From: Acidilobaceae archaeon UBA158
GTDB taxonomy: Archaea; Thermoproteota; Thermoprotei_A; Sulfolobales; Acidilobaceae
DNA: 25,866 nt
Direction of reading: 5' to 3'
Assembly (NCBI GenBank): GCA_002506595.1
Contig: DAXV01000066.1
Span: 13,899-39,764 of the forward strand
Shown here one piece after another: positions 15,866 to 23,020 of this stretch (position 1 is the first letter of the stretch; each line of letters begins with the position of its first letter). The notes under the pieces are model-generated. The model ran no database searches. It was given only the letters and a program-made list of their open reading frames with translations, and had not been told where the DNA came from. The translations under genes and the position numbers were made by a program.

Positions 15866-16714
15866 ATGAGAATAGTAGTTGGTATGAAATGGGTTCCTGG
15901 AACAACATCAGTTAGGATTGATCCTAAGACGGGTACATTAATTAGAGAAGGTGTGCCTAGTATAGTTAATCCCCATGACATGCCAGCAGTAGAATTAGCA
16001 TTGCAACTAAAGGATACCTATGGAGGGGAAGTTATAGCATTAACGATGTCTCCTCCTCCTGCTATTAGAGGATTAGAATATTTAATTGGAATGGGAGTAG
16101 ATAGAGCTATTTTAGTTTCAGATAGAGTCTATGCAGGTGCAGATACATTAGCAACAAGCTATGTATTAGCAAAAGCAATAGAAAAAATCGATAAAGAAAT
16201 AGGCAAAGTAGATTTAGCAATATTTGGTCAAGAAACCATAGATTCAAGTACTGCGCATATAGGTGCTCAAACAGCTAGCTGGCTCGATTGGCCCTATATT
16301 TATTATGCACACAGCGTAAAATTGATTGACAACAATAAAGTTTTAGTAGAAAGAGTATTAGAAAATGCTATTGAAGATTGGGAAGTAGAATTGCCTGCAA
16401 TTATTAGTACACATATGAAAGCTTTGAAACCTAGACCTGTAAGGCTTATAAATAAAATACGTTATAAAGTTGAGAAACCTCTCATTACATGGACAAACAA
16501 TGATATGAAACTAGATCCCAGATGCACCGGTCTAAAAGGTTCACCAACAATAGTTGCTAAAACAGTTGATGTTCCAGAGGTTCCAAGGAAAAAAGTTGTT
16601 TATAAGCCTAAAGACGGTGAAGATGCTGCAAAATGGCTAATAAAAACCTTAATGGAGGATGAGAAAGCTTCTAAGGCTTTAATTAAGGCTTTAAAAGAAG
16701 GGGGTGCTAAATAA
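15866..16714 (+). CDS. fixA: FixA, electron transfer flavoprotein beta subunit
   Basis: Beta subunit of the ETF pair, 282 aa. MRIVVGMKWVPGTTSVRID is the ETF beta opening. NPHDMPAVELALQLKD and the GADTLATSYVLA helix follow. The nucleotide-binding segment is FGQETIDSSTAHIGAQTASWLDWP (about 120-143, quoted in shortened form in the family as GxxxxDxxTxxxG). In the Fix/bifurcating group this subunit holds the second FAD, where NADH electrons are split. The tail (about 235-282) is a lysine-rich helical extension. GGGGTGG lies just before ATG 15866. There are 13 bases between this start and the fixX stop; its own stop shares one base with the fixB ATG (TAATG). Confidence 0.94.
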   Translation: MRIVVGMKWVPGTTSVRIDPKTGTLIREGVPSIVNPHDMPAVELALQLKDTYGGEVIALTMSPPPAIRGLEYLIGMGVDRAILVSDRVYAGADTLATSYVLAKAIEKIDKEIGKVDLAIFGQETIDSSTAHIGAQTASWLDWPYIYYAHSVKLIDNNKVLVERVLENAIEDWEVELPAIISTHMKALKPRPVRLINKIRYKVEKPLITWTNNDMKLDPRCTGLKGSPTIVAKTVDVPEVPRKKVVYKPKDGEDAAKWLIKTLMEDEKASKALIKALKEGGAK

Positions 16715-17781
16715 TGAGCTCTGAAGCTAAGAAAGATTGTAATGTTTGTCCTGAATGGGATTGTCAAAATGTTAATGACTTCAAAAACGTGTGGGTAGTT
16801 GGAGAAGTAGATGAAAACGGATTATCTGAGCCTAGTTTACAAATGTTGACTCCTGCAAATAAAATTGCAACAAAATTAAATACTAAAATTGTAGGATTAT
16901 TAGTTGGTTATAATGTAAAGAAATATGCAAAGGAATTCATAGAATATGGAGCTGATGAAGTTATAGTATTAGATGATGAAAGACTTTCAATGTATTCTCC
17001 TCATACTTATGCAAGAACCATAGCAGAACTAGCCAAAAAATATAAACCAGCTGTTATTTTCATTTCAGCAACAATGAAGGGAAGGGAATTAGGACCTTAT
17101 GTAGCAAATACTTTAAGAGCAGGAATAACTGCTGACTGTACAGATTTCGATGTTGATGAAAAAACAAAGGATGTGTTATTAATAAGACCACCATTTGGGG
17201 CTGTATTGCTAGCTTACATAAAAACACCAACAAGAAGACCTCAAATAGGAACTGCTAGACCAAATGTCTTTAAGCTGCCTCCAAGGGATCCTAATAGAAA
17301 TGGGGAGATTATTGAAGAAAAGGTCGATTATATACAAAAACCTAAAGCAAGACTGGTTTCAAGAAAATTGTTGCCAATAAATGAAGTTCCTATAGAAAAA
17401 GCTGAACTTATAGTAAGTGGAGGAAAAGGGTTAGGAAATATTGAAGGATTTAAACTAATAGAAGAATTAGCATCAAAAATGAATGCAGCAGTAGCAGGTA
17501 GCAGAAAAGCTGTTGATATGGGATGGATTCCACACGAAAAACAAGTAGGTCAAACTGGAAAATCTGTAAAGCCCATATTGTACTTAGCTATAGGAATAAG
17601 CGGAGCGGCTCAACATATGTTTGGTATTAGAGAGGCTGAAGTCGTTGTTGCGATAAATAATGATCCAAATGCCCCAATATTTTCTCAGGCAGATTATGGA
17701 ATAGTTGCAGACTATAAACAAGTGGTCCCTGCTCTAATAAAAGAAATAGAATCTCTCAAAAAACAATTACAAGGAGCCTGA
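16714..17781 (+). CDS. fixB: FixB, electron transfer flavoprotein alpha subunit
   Basis: Alpha subunit of the ETF pair, 355 aa, with the mobile FAD domain. That domain shows SGGKGLG (235-241), GSRKAVDMGW (262-271), VGQTGK (278-283), GISGAAQH (294-301) and NNDPNAPIF (315-323). The N-terminal domain begins VWVVGEVDENGLSEPS. In front of it is an unusual extension with C9, C12 and C17 (CNVCPEWDC), which could bind a metal. GGGGGTG precedes the ATG at 16714 and lies at the end of fixA. The stop is five bases before the next start. Together with FixA, C and X it should form the four-subunit complex described from Pyrobaculum and Thermotoga. Confidence 0.94.
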   Translation: MSSEAKKDCNVCPEWDCQNVNDFKNVWVVGEVDENGLSEPSLQMLTPANKIATKLNTKIVGLLVGYNVKKYAKEFIEYGADEVIVLDDERLSMYSPHTYARTIAELAKKYKPAVIFISATMKGRELGPYVANTLRAGITADCTDFDVDEKTKDVLLIRPPFGAVLLAYIKTPTRRPQIGTARPNVFKLPPRDPNRNGEIIEEKVDYIQKPKARLVSRKLLPINEVPIEKAELIVSGGKGLGNIEGFKLIEELASKMNAAVAGSRKAVDMGWIPHEKQVGQTGKSVKPILYLAIGISGAAQHMFGIREAEVVVAINNDPNAPIFSQADYGIVADYKQVVPALIKEIESLKKQLQGA

Positions 17782-17786
17782 TTTTT

Positions 17787-18503
17787 TTGAATAATATAGA
17801 AGAATTTGTTTCATCGATAAGAAGATATGGTCATTTAGCTGGATTTAAAATAGATATAGAAACAGCAAGAAAAATAGAGGAAATACAGCTTAACATAATC
17901 AATAACATAAATAAAATGATTAGCAATATTTCATATGAAGATCTTAACAGCTTTATCTCATCGCTCTCTCAAAATGGCAAATTACAGGAATTAATAAAAG
18001 AAACATCTAAAGAACTAGGGGAAGAAATAGAGAAAGATGATGCTGATAATGCATTAAAAGAAGCATTAGAAGGAAATATGGATTTTAAGGGAGCTAAAAC
18101 TTCATTAATAGTTTTGCAAGCATTATCAAGACTCTATGCAGAAAAATTTGAAGAAAAAAATGGAGTTATATCGAACCAAAGTGCTTATTGCCCTGTTTGT
18201 GGTTCAGAGAGTAAAACAATGATAAAGATAAATAATGAATATAAAATGGTGTGCCATTTTTGTGGCTACACCTGGAAGGTTTCTGATAAAAAAATCACAT
18301 GCCCATATTGCGGAAATAATGAAGAATTTAGTTTGGGAATTTTTAGCGATAAAGAGGGAAGAGTTGGATTAGTATTTTGCCAAAAATGTAAATCTAGCTG
18401 GAGAATAATACTTGATGAATCTATAAAGGCGCCATCAATAGTTCTGCCTTTAATTGCATTAGGCGGAGAGAAATTCAAGGGAGCAATACCAAAAGATATT
18501 TAA
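17787..18503 (+). CDS. FdhE-like protein with four CxxC motifs
   Basis: A 238-aa cytoplasmic protein related to FdhE, the accessory protein that helps mature molybdenum formate dehydrogenases. The N-terminal half is helical and charged. The C-terminal half has four paired cysteine motifs: C135/C138 (YCPVCGS), C156/C159 (MVCHFCGYTW), C172/C175 (TCPYCGN) and C198/C201 (FCQKCKSSW), the layout of two rubredoxin-like zinc folds in FdhE. TTG 17787 follows the fixB stop by five bases and AAGGAG lies eleven bases upstream, so it is the last gene of the fix operon. No formate dehydrogenase gene is in the window. A role in assembling or protecting the Fix complex is inferred from position only. Confidence 0.82.
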   Translation: MNNIEEFVSSIRRYGHLAGFKIDIETARKIEEIQLNIINNINKMISNISYEDLNSFISSLSQNGKLQELIKETSKELGEEIEKDDADNALKEALEGNMDFKGAKTSLIVLQALSRLYAEKFEEKNGVISNQSAYCPVCGSESKTMIKINNEYKMVCHFCGYTWKVSDKKITCPYCGNNEEFSLGIFSDKEGRVGLVFCQKCKSSWRIILDESIKAPSIVLPLIALGGEKFKGAIPKDI

Positions 18504-19040
18504 TTAAGTGCTAGTATTGGTTAAACTATTAATTGCATTGTTTATTATTTTAGTAAGATTTACTCCAGTACATGCTTGATAAATAGAGAGACCATAGCCA
18601 AACGTTATTAAAGACAATATTGGATTGTCAAAAGCACATTTTTTTCTGTCTTCTAGAGATAAATATAACTTATTTAAAATACTAGATTCATAGTAATGAA
18701 CTAATGGCATGCCAATTACTATTAGATATAGCATCATCAAAATTGCTATAATTGCTATACTTAATCCAAGACTTTGATTCGTATTTAGCAATACTTTTTC
18801 CATTCTTTTTAGTATTAGTAAATAAGTTATTTCCATAGCAGAACCGGCAAATGCAAATGTTATAGCAGCCATAGTTAAGGATAATGAAATAAATTGAAAA
18901 GACTGCAGAACATTAGCTATTATGCCAATTATAATTCCTGAACTCATTAATATCGGAGGTAAAATGATTTCATATGACCTAAAATAATTCATAGACGATT
19001 TAAGCAATCTTAATTTTTTTGCCTGTTGATCAATTTCCAA
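18504..19040 (-). CDS. Small integral membrane protein, unknown function
   Basis: A 178-aa protein I cannot assign to a family. The N-terminus (about 1-22) is basic and probably cytoplasmic. Hydrophobic helices lie at about 25-45, 50-78 and 90-117. A soluble stretch (HYYESSILNKLYLSLEDRKKCAFDN) is followed by another weakly hydrophobic segment. Two cysteines lie in the C-terminal part. I start at TTG 19040, four bases after GGTGGG; TTG 19052 and GTG 19049 overlap that site. The stop abuts the stop of the FdhE-like gene with no spacer. It is probably transcribed alone or with the exonuclease-like gene upstream, from which about 45 bases separate it. Confidence 0.75.
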   Translation of the reverse strand: MEIDQQAKKLRLLKSSMNYFRSYEIILPPILMSSGIIIGIIANVLQSFQFISLSLTMAAITFAFAGSAMEITYLLILKRMEKVLLNTNQSLGLSIAIIAILMMLYLIVIGMPLVHYYESSILNKLYLSLEDRKKCAFDNPILSLITFGYGLSIYQACTGVNLTKIINNAINSLTNTST

Positions 19041-19086
19041 ATAGCCCACCAATTGCTATAAAATTTTGTAAATATTATATTTTTAA

Positions 19087-20067
19087 CTAAATATTGGGTT
19101 GAACATCAACTTTTATACCCAATACCTTAGATAAATATTTTGCAATATACCAAGGATCTTGACTTCTAGAACCGTCTATTATAACTCTTTTTGGTCTTGA
19201 TTCCTTTATATAGTCTATTATCTCTTTAAAGGTTGCGTGATCGCTAAATGATACATTAAATTGATTTTCACTGACCTTAACAGCAATACCTCTTAACTCC
19301 CAACCGGTTAGCATAATATGAATTCCTTCTAATTTGCTGAAATTTTGATACCTTGCAGAATGAACAAATATTATAGAATCTATGTCAATTAATTCTTTAT
19401 TATATATAGAAGTATTTCCTAGGTTAACTCCATAATAGTTAGAAGCTATTTGAGCCATCCTTAAAGTTTTTTCATCAGCTAAAAATCTATTTTTTATTCC
19501 TCTTTCTCTTAACATTACCATTATTTCTTGGAGTTTACCATTATATCCATATATCCAAATAGGTCCTTTATTGGAATATTCGTTTATTAAATTCATCAAT
19601 GCAGCTAGTGCATCCCAATCTGCCCACCCTCTTTGATATTTTAAGTTTCCATATGTTGCGTCTACAACTAATGCATCTAAGTCTTTTAAGGGCTCAGTTC
19701 CTGGTAGCTTAAAATCTCCTGTATATCCAACTGTTGCATTGTTTGTTTCGATAACTACTTGAGCACTTCCAGCTATATGTCTAGACTTTTTTAATGTAAT
19801 TTTTTCATCCATTATATCTATAGTTTTATTATAATCCAATTTTATTGCTTTTTCATCAGGTATATGATAACCTAGTATATTTAAGAATTCATGAGTTACT
19901 GGCGTCGCAATAATAAAGATACTTTCCTTAATGCTTTTCCTTAATGCTTTCATATGATCTTCATGTGCATGAGTAACAACTCTTATTGGCCTATTACTAT
20001 ATCCATCTACAGCAAAGTTTTTCCCTAATAATATTGCTCCACTTTTTTCTATGATAATATCATCCAT
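19087..20067 (-). CDS. Metallo-beta-lactamase fold nuclease-like protein
   Basis: A 326-aa MBL-fold hydrolase related to the mRNA 3'-processing/ligase-associated exonuclease group. Zinc ligands are visible: THAHEDH (H33, H35, D37, H38), H97 in SRHIAGSAQ, D118 in YTGDFK and H277 in FSDHATF. The segment between them (DATYG at about 136-140, then roughly 140 residues) replaces or reduces the beta-CASP insert, and the end RVIIDGSRSQDP resembles ligase-associated exonucleases. A nucleic acid substrate is likely, but no ligase gene is adjacent. ATG 20067 has GTGA five bases upstream. It lies 22 bases downstream of the phosphorylase gene in the same direction, so the two probably share a transcript. 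Confidence 0.85.
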   Translation of the reverse strand: MDDIIIEKSGAILLGKNFAVDGYSNRPIRVVTHAHEDHMKALRKSIKESIFIIATPVTHEFLNILGYHIPDEKAIKLDYNKTIDIMDEKITLKKSRHIAGSAQVVIETNNATVGYTGDFKLPGTEPLKDLDALVVDATYGNLKYQRGWADWDALAALMNLINEYSNKGPIWIYGYNGKLQEIMVMLRERGIKNRFLADEKTLRMAQIASNYYGVNLGNTSIYNKELIDIDSIIFVHSARYQNFSKLEGIHIMLTGWELRGIAVKVSENQFNVSFSDHATFKEIIDYIKESRPKRVIIDGSRSQDPWYIAKYLSKVLGIKVDVQPNI

Positions 20068-20089
20068 GCTTTTTCACTTTTATCTCGAA

Positions 20090-20929
20090 TTATAGCTTAA
20101 TTAGGCCTGGATAAAACCATTTCTTATTATACTTTTCTTTAATCTGGTCCCACTCATATAAAATTTTAGTTGCCTCTAAAGCAACTTTAGATGCGTCGTT
20201 TATTCCTGCATTAACAACAAACTCATCCTTAATTCTATTTGCTACAGCAGAACAAATACATCCAGCCCTTGCTTTAAATATTTGAGAAAGAGTAAATAAG
20301 GTTGAAGATTCCATTTCAAATGCTAATACGTTTAATTTCATAAGATCTTCAACAATATTTTCCTTATTTTTAGGTAAATAATCATTAAATCCAGGTCTTC
20401 CTTGGCCAACATAAAACGTATCTGTACTAGCAATGATTCCTACATGATATTTAACATTTAGAGCTTCCGCTGCTTGAACTAATGCATTAACTATTTCATA
20501 ATTTGCTGCTGCTGGATAACCTTTTTCAACATAATCATTACTTGCACCATCAAGCCTAAAAGAAGACGTACCAATTATTAAATCTCCCACTTTTATATAT
20601 GGTTGTAAAGCCCCAGATGTACCGACTCTTATAAAAGTATTTGCGCCTATTCTCAAAAGCTCTTCTAAAGCTATTGAAATTGATGGGCCTCCGATTCCAG
20701 TGCTTGTTATGGAAACATCTATTCCTTTATACTTACCATTAGCAGTTTTATATTCTCTATGAGACGAAACTAACCTAAAAGAATCCATAAATGATGCAAT
20801 TAATTCTACTCTATCAGGGTCTCCAGGCAAAAGAACATATTTTGATACCTCCCCATAAGAAAGGTTTATATGGTATTGCTTACCTTCTTTATTTTCAGGT
20901 TTTTTAGCACTTAATAGTTTTTCATCCAA
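20090..20929 (-). CDS. Uridine phosphorylase-family nucleoside phosphorylase
   Basis: Cleaves a nucleoside with phosphate to give ribose 1-phosphate and free base. At 279 aa it fits the hexameric PNP/UDP family. LLPGDPDRV (G36, D37) contacts phosphate, followed by TSTGIGGPS (76-83), RVGTSGAL (101-108) for phosphate and base, and FEMESS (E205, M206, E207) for ribose. This last signature plus overall similarity suggest uridine phosphorylase, but specificity cannot be read with certainty; adenosine or inosine is possible. TTG 20929 follows GGTGA by seven bases. It is the first gene of a likely short operon with the MBL-fold gene. Confidence 0.88.
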   Translation of the reverse strand: MDEKLLSAKKPENKEGKQYHINLSYGEVSKYVLLPGDPDRVELIASFMDSFRLVSSHREYKTANGKYKGIDVSITSTGIGGPSISIALEELLRIGANTFIRVGTSGALQPYIKVGDLIIGTSSFRLDGASNDYVEKGYPAAANYEIVNALVQAAEALNVKYHVGIIASTDTFYVGQGRPGFNDYLPKNKENIVEDLMKLNVLAFEMESSTLFTLSQIFKARAGCICSAVANRIKDEFVVNAGINDASKVALEATKILYEWDQIKEKYNKKWFYPGLIKL

Positions 20930-21024
20930 TGCTAATTCACCAAAACATTATATTATATCCTAATTCTAAAGCGTTTCTCATAAAAAGGAAACAAAATAAG
21001 TGGCTCCTCTGTTAGAGGGGATGG

Positions 21025-21130
21025 TCCCGCCGCGGGGAATTGAACCCCGGACCACCCGGTATCGGCTAAGATAGGCCGATACAGCCCTGTCCCACTACAG
21101 CCGGGCGCTCTACCGCTGAGCTACGGCGGG
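21025..21130 (-). tRNA. tRNA-Tyr(GTA) with a 34-nt intron
   Basis: Cloverleaf on the minus strand. Acceptor CCCGCCG/CGGCGGG has the C1-G72 pair typical of archaeal tRNA-Tyr. The D arm is GCTC/GAGC; the anticodon stem is CCCGG (21105-21101) / CCGGG (21059-21055). Loop positions 32-37 read CTGTAG, giving anticodon GTA. The canonical intron at 37/38 runs about 21094-21061 and contains a strong hairpin (ATCGGC/GCCGAT). The T arm is CGGGG-TTCAATT-CCCCG. The discriminator is A (21025), and the genome continues with CCA (21024-21022), unlike the tRNA-Ala gene. The exact splice points depend on the bulge-helix-bulge fold. Confidence 0.95.
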
Positions 21131-21156
21131 CCGGCTTCACGTATATTTTAGTAACT

Positions 21157-21166
21157 AAGGATTTAA
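21157..21166 (-). promoter_or_regulatory. TATA box of tRNA-Tyr, overlapping the upstream stop codon
   Basis: TTAAATCCTT on the minus strand is centred about 31 bases upstream of the tRNA 5' end and matches the element in front of tRNA-Ala (TTAAATCCT). The TAA stop of the 112-aa gene (21165-21163) lies inside it, so the tRNA promoter is partly embedded in coding sequence. Confidence 0.6.
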
Positions 21167-21501
21167 GGGTTTTGCTCTTTTTTATAATTAAGTTTAAAAT
21201 CATTTAACAATTCTATACATTTCGTATAAATTTCCTTATAACTTACCTTATTATATTCTTCTTTATCAATAAAATATCTAAGAGAAACAATTTCTATAGA
21301 ATCAGGACTCTTTACAATTAATCCTTTACATCTTTCATTTATACTAAAATAACAAAGTTCTAAATCATTTATAGAAATCTTTTTTATGCATTCAGGCTCT
21401 ATATTTATTTTTTCATAATAATCTATTGAATAAAAGACTTCTTCATCTGTTAATACTTTTACTACCCTCTGATTTCCATCTAAAGAAAATTCTTCTATCA
21501 A
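21163..21501 (-). CDS. Uncharacterised 112-aa protein
   Basis: No family is recognised. From TTG 21501 (six bases after GGTG, 21511-21508) the product is 112 aa, mixed alpha/beta in appearance: strands around MIEEFSLDG, RVVKVLTDEEVFYSI and LIVKSPDSIEIVSLRYF, then a helical, lysine-rich tail (YKEIYTKCIELLNDFKL). It has four cysteines, none paired as CxxC, and no membrane segment. An alternative TTG at 21513 falls inside the ribosome-binding site. It follows the zinc-ribbon gene closely and is almost certainly its operon partner, so the two may act together. Confidence 0.72.
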   Translation of the reverse strand: MIEEFSLDGNQRVVKVLTDEEVFYSIDYYEKINIEPECIKKISINDLELCYFSINERCKGLIVKSPDSIEIVSLRYFIDKEEYNKVSYKEIYTKCIELLNDFKLNYKKEQNP

Positions 21502-21516
21502 CAGATACACCAAAAA

Positions 21517-21777
21517 TTATCCTTCAATTAAAGGCGAGACAACTGTTAATTGAGAACCACAATATGGGCAGCGATATCTAAGTCTCTTTGCATCAGCAGC
21601 ACAGAAATAAACATCTAAAGTTTTTGCACATTTAGGGCATGCATAAACTACTTCTTCATGCCTTGCATTTGGTTTTTGACCGGATAAATCCAAATACCTC
21701 CCGCATATACGGCATCTTACAGTTATCCAACCTACATGACCCATTGCATTTGCTCCTTTTGCTAAACCAATCGTCAC
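21517..21777 (-). CDS. Small three-CxxC zinc-ribbon protein
   Basis: An 86-aa protein with three CxxC pairs: CRIC (21-24 or so), CPKC and CPYC, plus a lone cysteine in VYFCAAD. One or two zinc ribbons are likely, suggesting a nucleic-acid-binding or ribosome/transcription-associated role, which is inference. GTG 21777 is seven bases after AGGTG; an internal ATG twelve codons in, preceded by AAGGAG, could also serve. The sequence looks strongly constrained (many Gly, Cys and aromatic residues) and I believe it belongs to a conserved crenarchaeal group, but I cannot name it. It lies upstream of the 112-aa gene with 15 bases to the next start. Confidence 0.8.
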   Translation of the reverse strand: MTIGLAKGANAMGHVGWITVRCRICGRYLDLSGQKPNARHEEVVYACPKCAKTLDVYFCAADAKRLRYRCPYCGSQLTVVSPLIEG

Positions 21778-21860
21778 TTCTCTGCACCTTAACTTTTATC
21801 TATAACTCAGATTTAAAATGTTTTTTAAAACCTTTAAATTTCTATGTGATTAAAAAGTAG

Positions 21861-21873
21861 GTTTATAATCTTA
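21861..21873 (+). promoter_or_regulatory. TATA box of the 21903 surface protein gene
   Basis: GTTTATAATCTTA is centred about 25 bases before 21890. A short leader with GGGAG (21892-21896) follows before the ATG at 21903. Confidence 0.5.
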
Positions 21874-21902
21874 TACTGTATATCGTAAAAAGGGAGATAA
21901 AT

Positions 21903-22673
21903 ATGGTTTCCAGAGCAACAACAATAATGTTAGTATTATTTGCAGCAACCTTAATTTCAGCAGGAATTGGGCTTTATACTTATAGTAATTATTCAAAGCC
22001 CTTAACACATATTTATCCTCAACCTCCTTTATATAAAATTATGGACAAAATTTCTTATTTGAAATATCAAATTTATTCACCAATATATGGATATTCTTAT
22101 GTAGAGCTTTTCAATAACATAACATACCAAAATGGGACAGCATTACTTTATAATTCCACAACAAACAACGTCGTAGAAAAAATCGTTTATAAGTATAATC
22201 AGACTGGATTAACATATTTGGGAGTAGTTGTTGGAAATACAACAATTCCATTAAACTCAACTTATTATTATACGTTTTATACTAGTTCATATTACTTTAC
22301 TAATCCATATACAGGCTCTTCATCTTTAATGCCATTTCCAGGAATTGGGCCCTTATATGCTATTTATTATGTTGGCCAATTATATAAGGTAGATTGGCAA
22401 GCTATTTCATTAGGTCAACCACAACCTCCAAATTCATATGCAACAGTTAATTTAGGATTTACTGATATACCAGTTTTTAACAAGAAATATCCTGGGATTG
22501 AATTATCAATATCACCGGCTTCTACTGCAGTTATACCTTCAAACTACCCTGTTAGTTTGACAGCAACAATAGTTTACATAAACGGTATTTCTATATCTTC
22601 TCAAATGACAATAGGTATAAGTTCCGCCGACTATTTGTCATTTAACTTAACATCTTTAAATGCAATATCGTAA
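21903..22673 (+). CDS. Membrane-anchored, sequon-rich extracellular protein
   Basis: A 256-aa protein of unknown function. Basic MVSRA is followed by one hydrophobic helix (about 7-26), a signal peptide or N-terminal anchor. The rest is rich in Tyr, Ser, Thr, Asn and Pro, as in crenarchaeal surface proteins. Eight N-X-S/T sequons are visible at N29, N72, N77, N84, N99, N112, N118 and N248, six of them within residues 72-120. There are no cysteines in the mature part, in keeping with life outside an acidophile's cell. The RBS is GGGAG. It could be a small S-layer-associated or substrate-binding protein; no transporter gene adjoins. Its 3' end overlaps the opposite-strand gene at 22631. Confidence 0.8.
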   Translation: MVSRATTIMLVLFAATLISAGIGLYTYSNYSKPLTHIYPQPPLYKIMDKISYLKYQIYSPIYGYSYVELFNNITYQNGTALLYNSTTNNVVEKIVYKYNQTGLTYLGVVVGNTTIPLNSTYYYTFYTSSYYFTNPYTGSSSLMPFPGIGPLYAIYYVGQLYKVDWQAISLGQPQPPNSYATVNLGFTDIPVFNKKYPGIELSISPASTAVIPSNYPVSLTATIVYINGISISSQMTIGISSADYLSFNLTSLNAIS

Positions 22674-22966
22674 TAAATTTCGTTAAATGCACTGATTTTA
22701 ATTATATCATCTACATCTTCTATGAAATACCTTGCAAATTCTAATATATTCTCTAATGTAGGATTTCTAAAAGATTTTTTATATAAATTAACAACATTAT
22801 TTTGATCAATTAAATATAAATAATATGAAATTCTTTTATAGAGCCTTATACCATCACTGTTTAATCTTTCATCACTATTAAAAAAACTATTATAATTTTC
22901 TAACAATATTTCTAATATCCTTTTTATTTCTTTATTAGCTTTACCCCCCTCAGAGCTTGCACCCAT
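22631..22966 (-). CDS. Uncharacterised 111-aa helical protein
   Basis: No family is recognised. ATG 22966 follows GTGATC by three bases (the frame extends to TTG 22990, which has no RBS), giving 111 aa. The product is largely helical and charged: EIKRILEILLENYNSF, LYKRISYYLYLIDQ, LENILEFARYFIEDVDDIIK. It has no cysteines or membrane helices. It lies downstream of taw1 in the same direction, 54 bases away, so it may share the trxB-taw1 transcript. Its last 43 bases overlap the end of the convergent surface-protein gene. The composition looks like a true protein, but support is only from composition and context. Confidence 0.62.
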   Translation of the reverse strand: MGASSEGGKANKEIKRILEILLENYNSFFNSDERLNSDGIRLYKRISYYLYLIDQNNVVNLYKKSFRNPTLENILEFARYFIEDVDDIIKISAFNEIYYDIAFKDVKLNDK

Positions 22967-23020
22967 AATGATCACATCAAAAATTTTCAATTAAGACCTT
23001 TCAATCATCGGGAGGTGTCT

